From assembly GCF_030272615.1 (NCBI RefSeq), contig NC_081406.1, positions 185,047,770 to 185,111,769 on the forward strand: a DNA stretch of 64,000 bases. The letters are read 5' to 3'. The translations under genes were made by a program, and so were the position numbers. Shown in pieces: positions 22,918-33,801 of the stretch. Source of the stretch: Cryptomeria japonica (Eukaryota; Streptophyta; Pinopsida; Cupressales; Cupressaceae). Position 1 is the stretch's first letter. The number at the start of each line of letters is the position of its first letter. Below the pieces are notes generated by a model. The model worked only from the letters and a program-made list of their open reading frames with translations. It searched no databases and had not been told where the DNA came from.

Positions 22918-24875
22918 CGGTGTCTCTGCATTGTTGTTTTGACATCTCCGCCTGGTTGGATCAATATATCCATTCAAATTAAAAAAATTCTCGCTCTTTG
23001 TTTTCTGAATTTCATGAATTGGCGTCTACATTTTTAAATGCATCAGCATCTCTATCGTGTGTTAAGAGCTAATCAGTTTCCAATTTTTTGTTTTGGTTTT
23101 CTTCTCAAAAAATCAAAAAAGAACAAAAACATTTAGAAAATTGGCTTAAAAGAACAAAAACAACTAGCTTAGCAAATTTTATTTTTCTAATAGTATGGAA
23201 TTTACCAACAAAATAATTTTCTTTAGCATATCAAACAAAAAAATTTAGGTATCTGCACTTTGGTTTCTGCATAGATGACTAGTATTTGCACTTGGTTTGA
23301 CATTTGCGCTAGGATAATTTTCCCACTTTGATTTAAATTTCAAATTCTTAAATTTATGCTGGTTAACATTTTCACTGAAGTCATGTGTTTCAATGTCTGC
23401 ACAGACGATTAGCATCTATGCTATACATTAGCGTCTCTATAGGTATAATTTTCCTACTCATAATTCAAATTTGAAAATTTAAAAAGTATCTCCCATTTTC
23501 TATCTTTTTATTTAGGGTTAGGCCCTACTTCGACACCTATGTAGACATTCGGTGTCTATGCCTATGCTTGAGTGTTTGCACTAAGGCAGTTAGGATTTTG
23601 TGTTACTAATCCAATTTTATGTTTTGTAGATTTTATCTATGTATCCAAAGAATTTTGATAGACTACTAACTTGTTTTTTGTAGCTCATTAGCCGAAGACA
23701 TTATTTTTCCACTAGTTTATTTTTCTTTCATTGTACCTAGAATAGATAACTTTTTTCACGTGGATTAAAAAGAATGTGTGTTTTTCATGTTTTGGTGCAC
23801 TTGCACCCATGTGGAGTGGACCTAATAATTAACACACACTATCCTCTCCCCTTGATTCTCATAATCTTGGGTGCACAAGAAAAGTGTTAGCAATGCTCGA
23901 GTTTTATTTTTATAGGTAGAGGCCATGTCCCCCCGAGAATCCCATAAGGCCAGTGTGGGGAGATCAACCCAAGCAGTAATGATCTCTTGACCTAGTCACC
24001 TCTCAACCACTATATAAAATACATAGGACAAAAGTCTTCATGATAGGTGCTAATAGCCTACCTACACTAACCTCCCCAGTACTTGTGTTCTATAGGAAGG
24101 AGGCCTCTTGAGGGAGAGAGCATACATGGACGCTTGAAAGAGAGTCTCGTACTAAAAGTCTTGTGCCAGTGAAATCAAAATCCTACATTAGTGGTGTAGG
24201 GGATGCGGATTGTACCCCGAAGTTACCTTTCATATACCCACTCAAGATGAGATAGGAATCCCTCATAAGATCTTTATATCTTTGGGGTAAGAGAATCTGG
24301 TATGCTTGAGAAGTGAGTGCATTGTATAGGGGAGCTAGTGCTACCAGAATCTCTATCTGTCTGCTTGTTTGAGGTATCTCTTGTGTGAGAAGCCCATCTA
24401 ATGGTTTCCATTTTGAGCCAAGGATATATGCTTGAAGTGTATTCATTTTACATTTTTATCATTAGGATAATCTAGGCCCCCAATCACATTCACGTTTGTC
24501 ATAAAGCGTTAAACCTTGGCCAATGTGTCTGATATTTTCTTGCCAAGAATAGACCAAAATCAAACATTTCCCAAAATTGACCAAATTTGACCAAGGCCCA
24601 ATAAAAAATTTCATTTTTCACTATCACACTATCCTTCAACATCTCCACCTGCTAAATTTTGAACTTTGGTGTCTCTGCCTCCACTATTTTAGTGTCTCCA
24701 CCCTACTTTAGTGTCTTTGCCTTGGTTAATTTTCTAACCAGTTTCATTCATAACCATAAAGTGAAGTCCATCAAACATCCAAAAAATTCCATGTATCGCC
24801 AAATCAAGAAGAAGAAACCGAGTTATAAGCAACTCCTTAAGCATTAGAAATTTGTATACATCAATCGAAAGCTCT
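22918..24875. repeat. unassigned repeat with recurring GTCTCTGC/CATCTCCGC words
   Basis: The words GTGTCTCTGC, CATCTCCGCC, TATCTGCACT, CATTTGCGCT and GTGTCTCCACC recur at 22919-23060, 23247-23450, 23527-23590 and 24637-24720, and just left of the chromovirus complex (11095-11120). An 87-codon minus frame at 24183-24446 lies between them and matches nothing I recognise. It may be a worn noncoding part of a retrotransposon. Confidence 0.45.
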
Positions 24876-25256
24876 TGTAACATTGGACCTTCTTACTATT
24901 AGACAATTCAAATAACTGGAAGACAACTGAGACGGGGGGTGAATTAGTTGTCACAAATTACCAAAACATTTAACAGTTAAACCTTTAATACCAAAACCCA
25001 AAATATTAATAATAGAATGCTTAAACCAAATAGTGGAATAGTAGTTAAACCAATTAAGCATAAACAATAATCACAAAATAAGTACCATCCACATGACACC
25101 AACTTTATACGTGGAAAACCCGGTAAAGGGAAAAACCATGGTGGCAAGCCTACCCATAGTTAGATAATACTTATGCAATAAGTATGTGAATTTCAATTGA
25201 GGGACCTACACTTGTAGGAAGGCCAACAGCCTAGAGTGCATTGCTCACCATAAGAG
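24876..25256 (-). repeat. 3' LTR of copia element D, distal part
   Basis: Read on the minus strand it ends with AATTCACCCCCCGTCTCAGTTGTC-like sequence, as in the LTR of element A. The exact terminus (GTTACA at 24876) is a best guess. It is interrupted by element C at 25257, with AAGAG before and AAAAG after. Confidence 0.7.
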
Positions 25257-25671
25257 TGTTGGCATATGTGCAGAACTTGGTGACATGATGATATTGTATG
25301 TTGTCATTGATGTCAATATGTTGAAGTAAGAAAAATGGCAAGAGAAATGGTATGATATTGTGAAACGGTATAATAATGTGAACCAATATATGTGAAAAAG
25401 TGAAGTGGTATGTTGGAATGAGAACCAGTATATGGGAAGTTTTGTATCGGGGTTTCATTTGGCATGACTAACCGATTGGTAGTCTCAACCTCAGGGTTTC
25501 TAGTTGATGCATTCCAAGCTTGTGTGATTCAACTGATGACGTCTTGTTATGAGTTAGCATTGTAATGAAGACCATATAGTGTTGCCATGTCAGCCTTGTG
25601 CGTGTAAAGGATTTCCTTGAGGATCTTGCATGAATATTGATCCTATCTACCTCAGGAATGTGTGAAGCCTC

Positions 25672-25677
25672 TATAAA
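25672..25677 (+). promoter_or_regulatory. TATA box in LTR of element C
   Basis: TATAAA in CCTCTATAAACAGTGG, 415 bp into the LTR. If used, transcription would start near 25705 and include the hairpin chain in the RNA leader. The corresponding site in the 3' LTR is near 31515. Confidence 0.5.
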
Positions 25678-26090
25678 CAGTGGAGAGCACATGATGGGTT
25701 ATCAACTTACTAAAGCAGCAAAGAATGAACATTGGAGAACGTCTTGAGATATGTTCAAGGCTGTTGTATTCAATACAGTATGATTAACAGTCAGGATTGA
25801 ACCGATTGAATTGTTAAACCTAAATGTTTAGGGTTTAGGGTTTATGCTATTGACCTATCTGTTTCCTATAAGGTCGATGATGTTTTTCATTTTGAGGTTG
25901 TTGGAAAATGCTATGTGTGTATCCAAGAAAAGAGATACTTGATTCTTTCCAGACTAGAGAAGTGTATTGATACCTGCAGAGTATGATTGCAGAAGAAAAG
26001 GAGCTTAAGTGGATCTACCTTGGCATTGAGTGTTGTTATCAGATCAGTGTATTACCTGTTGACTTCTAACCATTTCAGGAGTTGGAAAAT

Positions 26091-26309
26091 CCCTTAACCA
26101 GGTAGCGTTAATAGGATTTTGTGTAAACCCTTTAATAGGGTGACTCAATTTAATGAGTTCTTCAAATACTCTTGCGAGGTAACCTTTAACAGGGTTCTAA
26201 CATTTAACCAAGTATTTAGCCATCCCTTAATCGGGTGATCCCTAGCAGGATCGGTTCCTAGTAGAACCTATTGTAAAAGTCTTTAACTAGACTAGGCTCC
26301 TAACAGAGC
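26091..26309 (+). repeat. chain of about ten mini-hairpins in 5' LTR of element C
   Basis: Successive short inverted repeats share a 6-8 base loop like YTARYA. Examples are ACCC-TTTAATA-GGGT (26127-26141), ACTCA-ATTTAA-TGAGT (26143-26158), CCC-TTAATC-GGG (26224-26235), GATCC-CTAGCA-GGATC (26237-26252), GGTTC-CTAGTA-GAACC (26253-26268), AGTC-TTTAACTA-GACT (26278-26293) and GCTC-CTAACA-GAGC (26296-26309). The same chain occurs in the 3' LTR (31932-32148). Confidence 0.85.
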
Positions 26310-26734
26310 GGACTTCAAAAGAGTTTAAAGAACAGCTTGTGGGTATTCATCCCCACCATGGTTTTTCCCAGTTGGGTTTCCACGTGAAAAATCCGTGTTT
26401 CATGTGTGATGCTTTAATATTTTTTGTTAAGTGGTAAAGCATGTTGAACTAATAGTCATTATATTTCTTATGATATATTACCTATTTATGCATAAGGGTG
26501 AAGTGGAAATGTGATATTAGATTGTGTAGAGATCTAAGTGTTTACCAGTTTGTCTTTCATACTCTCACTATGTTCCACTGGTAGTGCCTGGATTTAGATA
26601 GGTGTTACTATTTACTAGTTAAGTGCAGTCTTTGCAATCAAGCTGGTTCAGGGAAAGTTTTTGTTTGTACTAATTCACTGCCCCCCCCACTCTCAGTACT
26701 AGTCTAGTACTAACTAATTCATCATTATTTATCA

Positions 26735-26750
26735 ATTGGTATCAGAGCAT
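26735..26750 (+). promoter_or_regulatory. primer binding site of element C
   Basis: ATTGGTATCAGAGCAT follows the LTR; TGGTATCAGAGC matches the initiator tRNA-Met 3' end complement. Confidence 0.93.
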
Positions 26751-26805
26751 CTTCCAAGTCCTCTGTGTTGTAAGCTTAACCACTTGAGGAAAAGATCCTA
26801 CTCTA

Positions 26806-27744
26806 ATGATGAAGAGGGAAGGTCGAAATTTCAATAGAGATAACTTTAAGATATGAAAGGATAGAATGAAGATCTACGTCAGAAGCATGGGTGCTCAACA
26901 TTGGAGCTATGTTGAGAATGCTTATTTTATTCCTACCGGTATTCTCACCAATGATCAAAAAAGAGAGATACAGGAGAATGGGCAAGTCATGGAATCCCTA
27001 ATCAGCAATCTATCTGAAATTGAGTTTATTGATGTTTAGGATAAAGATAATCTCAAAGAAGTATGGGATGCTTTGGAGAATATCTATGGCAGTGATGAGC
27101 ATGTGAGACAAGCTAAGGAAGAGATCCTTAGGGGAAAGTTTGAAGACATGTGGATGGTTGAAGGAGAGACCATTCAACAATATGGAATAAAAATCAAAAC
27201 TATTTTTGGAGACATCAAGAGTGCAGGTGGTAAAATAGATGATTCCACTATTGTTAGCAAAGTCTTGAGATCTTTATTATTGGTCTATGCAATAAGGGTT
27301 GCTGCTATTCAGGAGTTGAGGTCTATAGACAAGACAAAGGTATCCCTAGACTCCATCATTGCTAATTTGACATCTTATGAGCTAAATAATTATGATGACA
27401 GTATTCAGAAAACAAAATCAGCCTTTAGAGCATCTGCAACACCATCTAGAAAGGGTAAAGAAACTAGTACCAGTTGTGAACCAAGACAATGAAGAGAAAT
27501 GGATGATGAGGAGATCCTGATGGAATTTGAAGCTCTTCTTGCCAAGAGAATTCCTAAGGGAACTGGTAAATACAAAGGTAAGCTCCCTTTGAAATGCTTT
27601 TCTTGCAATAGGATAGGAGACATTGTAGTAAACTGTCCTAATGGTGATAATAAGGACAAACCAGAGAAGTTCAAGAAGTTTAAAGGAGGAAATAGGAGAA
27701 ACTATTTTGTAGCAGTTGATGAAGGTGTCACTAATGAGGAATAA
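26806..27744 (+). pseudogene. gag of copia element C, broken
   Basis: It starts with the ATG at 26806 and runs in one frame with stops near 26854, at 27037 (TAG) and near 27490. Gag motifs include VWDALENIYG, AKEEILRGKFEDM and a KIPKGTGKYKGKLPLKCFSC run before the zinc knuckle (about 27596-27640). The knuckle His has become Asp (CX2C then GD in place of GH), so zinc binding is lost. It ends with TAA at 27742, before a short linker to protease. Confidence 0.88.
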
Positions 27745-29330
27745 AAAAATGAGGAAAGTGAAGACATTGTGTTTGTAGCAGTTAAGGAAGATGTGTCAGA
27801 CAAGAAGGCTCTTGTCTCCTATTTTGATAATTCCAATGAGTGGATTATTCGTAGTGGTTGTTCTCACCACATGACTAGTGACCGGAGTAAGTTTTTGTCT
27901 CTGGAAGAGTATGATGGTGGTGTGGTCTGATTTGGTAATGATGCACCATGTATGGTAAAAGGCAGAAGGTCCATCTCTCTAAATGGAAAAATTAGTGCTG
28001 ATAATGTGTATTGGGTAGAAGGTCTCAGGCACAACCTTTTGAGTGTTTCCCTGCAGAATGACAATGGACTCACTCTGGAATTCAAAGATGGAGTGTGAAA
28101 AATAAAAGGAAAGAGTGGTGAATTGATGGCCACCGGTATGCAGCCTAGAGGTAACCTATTTCAGTTGAATTCAAATATCAATACATTTCTAATGGCTAAG
28201 TTTGATGATAGCTAGATATGGCATAGGAGAATGCCATGTAAACTTTGATAATATTGTGAAGGCCAGTAAGATCAAGGCAATCAGAGGATTGCCTATACTA
28301 AGCAAACCAGAGAATCCTTTGTGCAGAGAGTGTCAACTAGGGAAAATGTCTTCCTCAACTTTAAAAGGTAAACCTTTCACTGCAGGCAATTTACTTGATC
28401 TTGTGCATACTGATTTGTGTGGTCCTATAAAAACTAGGAGTGTGTAGGGAGATAGGTACTTTATGATTCTCACTGATGACTACTCAAGAATGATGTGGGT
28501 CACATTCTTGAAAGATAAGTTTGAATCTTTTGGAAAGTTCAAATCTTTTAGAGCACTAGTCAAAAAGGAAAGTGGTAAAAGGATTAAGTTCCTAAGAACT
28601 GATCAAGGAGGAGAATTCACTTCTGGTGAATTCAACAAGTATTATGAAAAGAACGACATCAAGAAGCAACTATCTGCCCCCCAAACTCCATAGTAGAATG
28701 GCCTAGCAGAGAGGAACAACTAGACTATAGTTGAAGTAGCCAGAATGATGCTGATTCAAGGGAAGGTTGCTCACACCTTCTAGAGAGAAGTGGTGAACAC
28801 TGCAGTCTACACTATTAACTGGGTACTCATCAAGAAAGGCAAGGATAAAACACCTTATGAGTATTGGACTGGTAAGACTCCTATAGTAAGCTACTTTAAA
28901 GTGTTTGGTAGCAAATTTTATATCAAGAGGAGTGAACATAAGAGCAAGTTTGATGCAAAATGTGATGAAGGAATATTCCTAGGATATTCCACCAAGAGTA
29001 AAGTTCTTAAGTGTTTCAACAATAGGACTCAGAAAATTGTTGAAAGTATTAATGTCAGAGTTGATGAAACCTTAGAGAAATATGAGGAAACTAGAAGTGA
29101 GCAAGTGGTAGATGAACCTATTGTAACCTTCTAGGAACTGATTGCAAAACAACCTAGTATCAGTAACAGTGCTCCTACACCAGTAGATGCTAATGATGAT
29201 GAAGATGAGGATGAAGAAGAAAAGCAAGAGGAAACAACTAAGATCATTCCTAGGTATGTAAAGTTGAATCATGATCCAAAGTAGATGATAGGAGACAAGG
29301 ATGCATGAATTCTTACAAGAAGAATCGTCA
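27745..29330 (+). pseudogene. protease and integrase of copia element C, broken
   Basis: The protease active site reads RSG where DSG is expected (WIIRSGCSHH, about 27841-27870), so the catalytic Asp is missing. A frame change near 28200 precedes the zinc-binding HVNFD..CRECQ segment. The integrase core has HTDLCGP (near 28410), RTDQGGEF (near 28600) and LAERN (near 28705), giving the full DDE triad. Stops occur at 28445, 28691, 28694 and elsewhere. The C-terminus runs to an acidic DDEDEDEEE segment near 29200. Confidence 0.9.
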
Positions 29331-29344
29331 GAGAAAATTGTTGC

Positions 29345-30867
29345 ATGATCTCTAAATTTGAGCCTAAAACATTTAAAGAGGCACATAACAATGAAGACTG
29401 GATCAAGGCAATGGAAGAGGAACTTGACCAAATAGAAAAGAATGGTACATGGTATTTGGTACCTAGACCTGAGCATAAAAATGTCATTGGCACCAAATGG
29501 GTTTTCAGAAATAAGCTAAATGAAGATGGCACAATGGTAAGAAACAAAGCCAAACAGGTGTGTAAGGGATATGCTCAAGAAGAAGGAGAAGACTATGGAG
29601 AAACCTTTGCTCTAGTAGCTAGATTGGAAGGAGTTTGTATGCTTCTTGTATATGCAGCCTTCAAGGGATTCAAAGTATATCAAATGGATGTAAAATCTGC
29701 ATTTCTAAAAGGAATACTTGAAGAGGAGGTGTATATAGAGAAACTAGATGGGTTTGCCCTATCAGAAGATAGTGACATGGATTGAAGCAAGCACCTAGAG
29801 AATTGTATGAATGTTTACACTCCCATCTTATGAAGATTGGATTTGAAAGAACAAGTGAAGATAGCAATATCTATCTAAAGTTAGAAGGAGATTAGATTCT
29901 TATCTATGAGGTATTTATTGATGACATAATTTTTGGTGGAGATGACAAGATGAGTCATGATTTTGCAGATGAGATGAAGAAGGAATTTGAGATGTCACTT
30001 ATAGGGGAGATTAAGTTCTTCATAGGACTACAGATTCAATAAATGAAAGATGGTATCTTTATCACTCAGTCTAAGTATGTCAAAGAGGTGTTGAAGACCT
30101 TTGGCATGGAAGACAATAAACCGGTTGGTACACCAATGGTGACCGGTTGTGAATTATCAAAAGAGGATGAATCAGCGTTGGTGAATGAGAAGGAATACCG
30201 ATCAATGATTGGTAAGTTACACTATGTATTACATATCAGACCGGACACTACACATGTAGTAGGCATTACTACACGGTTCCAGAAAAGCCCAAGAGAATCC
30301 TACTTGGTAGCAGTCAAGCGGATTCTTAAATATCTGAAGGGAACTATTGACTATGGATTATGGTATCCATATAGTAATAATTTCAACCTGAAAGTGTTTA
30401 CAGATGTTGATTGGGCTGGTAATATGGACGACTGGAAAAGCACAATAGGTGGTGCATTCTTTTTTGGTGGTAGACTAGTCTCATGGATGAGTAAGAAGAA
30501 GAGTTGTATCTCTCAGTCTACAGTAGAAGTGGAATATGTTGTAGCATTTATGAACTACACCCAGACAATCTAGATGAAGCATATATTAAGTGGCTTCAAA
30601 GTGCCTATATCTAAACTGATAAGTATGTTTTGTGACAACACAAGTGCAATTAACACTTCCAAGAATCCGGTTTTACATGCTAGAACCATGCACTTCAAGC
30701 TCAAGTATCATTTCTTGAGGGAGAAGGTTCAGAACAAAGAGGTTGCACTAGAACATGTTTCCAGTAAGGAGCAGTTAGCAGACATATTCACCAAGCCTCT
30801 ACCGAAGGATACATTTACCTATTTAAGAGGTGAATTATGGGTGCTTCCCCTTCAAGAGGTGAACTAA
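29345..30867 (+). pseudogene. reverse transcriptase and RNase H of copia element C, broken
   Basis: RT motifs TKWVFRNKLNEDG, YQMDVKSAFLKG and the catalytic FIDDIIFGG (near 29920) are present. A small deletion at about 29780 removes the middle of the ALYGLKQAPR region and shifts frame. RNase H has FTDVDWAGN, VEVEYVVA and CDNTSAIN motifs and ends after ADIFTKPLP with TAA at 30865. Stops also occur near 29895, 30040 and 30571. It would replicate the element if intact. Confidence 0.9.
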
Positions 30868-31076
30868 AGGTGTGTGCTCCACATCAGTCAGGTACTGCAA
30901 TTGATAAATCTTTTTCAGGATTGGTGTGTTGAAGGATGCTACTCCTTAGGGGGAGCAACATAGTGGAACATAGTTGTTTGTGCCTCCACTTTGGCATTGT
31001 TGTCAAAGGGGGAGAAGATGTGAAGAAAAGAAGATATCTATAGTATTGGGGAGAAGATGTGAAGCAAAAAAGATAT
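30868..31076 (+). other. 3' untranslated region of element C with PPT-like tracts
   Basis: G-rich purine tracts occur near 30950 (AGGGGGAGCAAC) and 31003-31015 (CAAAGGGGGAGAA), as in other Sirevirus-like copia elements. It contains a repeated GAAGATGTGAAG motif. The PPT next to the LTR is in the inverted block that follows. Confidence 0.7.
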
Positions 31077-31132
31077 CAATATCATCATGTCACCAAGTTC
31101 TGCACATATGCCAACAATCTCCCCCTTTGGCA
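31077..31132 (-). other. inverted block spanning PPT and start of 3' LTR of element C
   Basis: 31077-31116 is the exact reverse complement of the first 40 bases of the 5' LTR (25257-25296). It is followed by ATCTCCCCCTTTGGCA, the reverse complement of a PPT. Normal LTR order resumes at CATTGATGTCAATATG (31131 on). A small inversion therefore swapped the PPT and LTR tip. Confidence 0.92.
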
Positions 31133-32587
31133 TTGATGTCAATATGTTGAAGTAAGAAAACTGGCAAGAGAACTGGTATGATATTGTGAACCAGTATATG
31201 TGAGAACCGGTATGATAATGTGAACCAATATATGTGAAAAATTCAACTAGTATGTTGGAATGAGAACAGGTATATGGGAATTTTTATATCGGGGTTTCAT
31301 TTGGCATGACTAATTGGTTGGTAGTCTCAACCTCAGGGTTTTCAGTTGATGCATTCCAGGCTTTTGTGATTCAACTGATGAAATCTTGTGATGAGTTAGC
31401 ATTATAATGAAGACCAGATAGTGTTGCCACATCATCCTTGTGCATGCGAAGGATTTCCTTGTGGATATTACATGAAGATTCATCCTATCTACCTTGGGAA
31501 TGTGCGAAGTCTCTATAAATGGTGGAGAGCACATGATGGGTTATCAACTTCCTAAAGTGACAAAGAATGAATGTTGGAGAACGTCTTGAGATATGTTCAA
31601 GACTTTTGTATTCAATGTAGTATGATTAATGGCCAGGATGAACCGATTGAATTGTTAAACCTAAATGTTTAGGGTTTAGTGTTTATGCTACTGACCTATC
31701 TATTTCCTATAAGGTCGGTGATTTTTTTCATTTTGAGGTTGTTGGAAAATGCTATGTGTGTATCCAAGAAAAGAGATACTTGATTCTTGCTAGACCAGAG
31801 AAGTGTATTGATACCTGTAGAGTATGATTGTAGAAGAAAAGGAGCTCAAGTGGATCTTCCTTGGCATTGAGTGTTGTTATCAGATCAGTGTATTACCTGT
31901 TGACTTCTAATCATTTCAGGAGTTGGAAAATCCCTTAATCGGGTAGCTTTAATAGGCTTTTGTGTAAATCCTTTAATAGGGTGACTCAATTCAATGAGTT
32001 CTTCAAATCCTCTTGTGAGGTAACCTTTAACAGGGTTCTAACTTTTAACCGGGTATTTAGCCATCCCTTAATCGGGTGATCCCTTTGTAGGATCGGTTCC
32101 TAGCAGAACCTATTGTAAAAGTCTTTAACCGGACTAGGCTCCTAATAGAGTGGACTTGAAAAGAGTTCAAAGAACAACTTGTGGGTATTCATCCCCACCA
32201 TGGTTTTTCCCAGTTGGGTTTCCATGTGAAAAATTAGTGTGTCATGTGTGATGCTTTTCATGTGATGCTTTAATATTTTATGTTAAGTGGTAAGGCATGT
32301 TGAATTGACAGTCATTATATTTCTGATGATATATTACCTATTTATGCATAAGGGTGAAGTGGAAATGAGATATTAGATTGTGTAGAGATCTAAGTGTTTA
32401 CTGATTTATTTCTTTCATACTCTCACTATGTTCCACTAGTACTGCCTAAATTTAGATCGGTGTTACTGTTTACCAGTTAAGTGTAGTCTTTGCAGTCAAA
32501 CTAGTTTAGGGAAAGTTTTTGTTTGTACTGATTCATCCCCCCCTCTCAGTACCGGTGTGGTACTAACTGATTCATCATTATTCATCA
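31131..32587 (+). repeat. 3' LTR of copia element C
   Basis: It is colinear with the 5' LTR from its about 45th base to the end (ATTCATCA at 32587), including the hairpin chain at 31932-32148. It differs from the 5' copy at many sites, so the insertion is not recent. Confidence 0.9.
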
Positions 32588-32592
32588 AAAAG

Positions 32593-33397
32593 GAGTCTCA
32601 CTAACTATATAGAAATCCAGACTACAATCCGAAAGAATGATTGAACTATAAAGATAACATCTCCTATGCCTGAGTAAATTTTTGGTTAAGCTCAATACCA
32701 GAGGAGTAAATCCTCTTAGATAAATCTAACTCGATGTTCAATGATTGACCAAATCCTCTTCCTGAATGATATTACATTATTCACACATACACATCCAATG
32801 ATGATCTACAATGAGATCTTACATCAAATATATACAAACCCTTGACCATAAACAATCAGGTCGGCCACCAGACAATAAACCAATTACAAAACATGTCAGG
32901 CTAAGACCAAACAAATAATATCCAACTCTTAAGACATCCCAAAAACACATCGAGAAGTCCAATACACATGTTACATTAAGCCAGTCCATAACCTAAATAA
33001 ACTGAGACCCAATATAGATCCACATGCTAAAGAAATGATCCCAAACCACCAAGTCTAGAATATGATCACCATCAACATCCTGAAACTCAACCAGAAGTTG
33101 CACCAACACCAATTATGCATATCATCAAAGATATTCATCAAAGCTCTATCGGTGAGACCCTCGCCGAAACCAAAAACAAGGCTTCTAAACAATCAGGATA
33201 GCATCCAATCACCAGACCAAAATTCCATTACCAAATCATACCAAAGCATATTGAATCATGTCGGATCCAATCCAACTAGAAACCACTCAACCTAATGGGA
33301 CTAGAAGGGTGTCGATAAAGATTCCAAAATAGCTAGTGTTGACATCAATGACAAAACATCAATGCAACACATAATCAATTCATCCAAATGGTCAACA
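32593..33397 (-). repeat. 3' LTR of copia element D, proximal part
   Basis: On the minus strand it begins TGTTGACC at 33397, right after a PPT (33398-33412 reads CTCCCCCTTTGGCAT on the plus strand). With 24876-25256 it makes an LTR of about 1.2 kb. Confidence 0.8.
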
Positions 33398-33801
33398 TTC
33401 TCCCCCTTTGGCATTAATGGCAACACTAGATGTGAAAAACATCTAAATACTAAGAAATGCCAAACAAGTCTCACCCAATGAAAGACAACCACCAATCTCC
33501 CACTCAAATATATAACAATGAAGTTCATAAACAAAGACCAAACTCCCTCTGTGAATAATATCTATGTAAAGCTCTTAATTACACATATATCTCTCCCCCA
33601 AATATATACAACTCCTTAAGTTTTTTTTTTCATGAATATCTCTCCCCCTTTGACATCAATGCCAGAAATATGACATAAATATCAAAACATAAACATAAAC
33701 CACTAAAACACAAGGCTAACTACTCCCCTTGATCCCCACATTAGTGTTGGAGTAAATAATATCTCTCATAATGCATACTGGACTGATGCCAAAAGCATCA
33801 A
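33398..33801 (-). other. 3' untranslated region of element D with repeated PPTs
   Basis: Pyrimidine runs on the plus strand (CTCCCCC at 33400-33406, TCTCCCCC near 33593 and 33642, CTCCCC near 33724) are PPT-like tracts on the element strand. This is the same multi-PPT arrangement as in elements A and C. Confidence 0.7.

Larger units (their letters stand above)
25257..26734 (+). repeat. 5' LTR of copia element C (1478 bp)
   Basis: It starts TGTTGGCATATG and ends ATTTATCA just before the primer site. It contains a TATAAA at 25672-25677, a short telomere-like TTTAGGG run near 25830 and a chain of small hairpins at 26091-26309. Confidence 0.92.
25257..32587 (+). mobile_element. copia element C, full length but decayed
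   Basis: It has a 1478-bp 5' LTR, an initiator tRNA-Met primer site, gag, protease, integrase, RT, RNase H and a 3' LTR. Flanking bases AAGAG (25252-25256) and AAAAG (32588-32592) are a target duplication with one mismatch. It is inserted in the LTR of copia D, which reads through when C is removed. The coding frame is broken in many places. The start of the 3' LTR is inverted together with the PPT. Confidence 0.93.

Noticed and set aside
24183-24446. 87-codon minus-strand protein
   Set aside because: It resembles no family I know, has no start context or neighbours in frame, and sits in a worn repeat. It is not supported as a gene.
25826-25848. Interstitial telomere repeat (TTTAGGG)
   Set aside because: Fewer than three units, inside the copia C LTR, and degraded in the partner LTR. 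It is just part of the LTR.
29195-29230. Acidic DDEDEDEEE stretch as a separate protein
   Set aside because: It lies in frame in the linker between integrase and RT of copia C, where such acidic linkers are normal.
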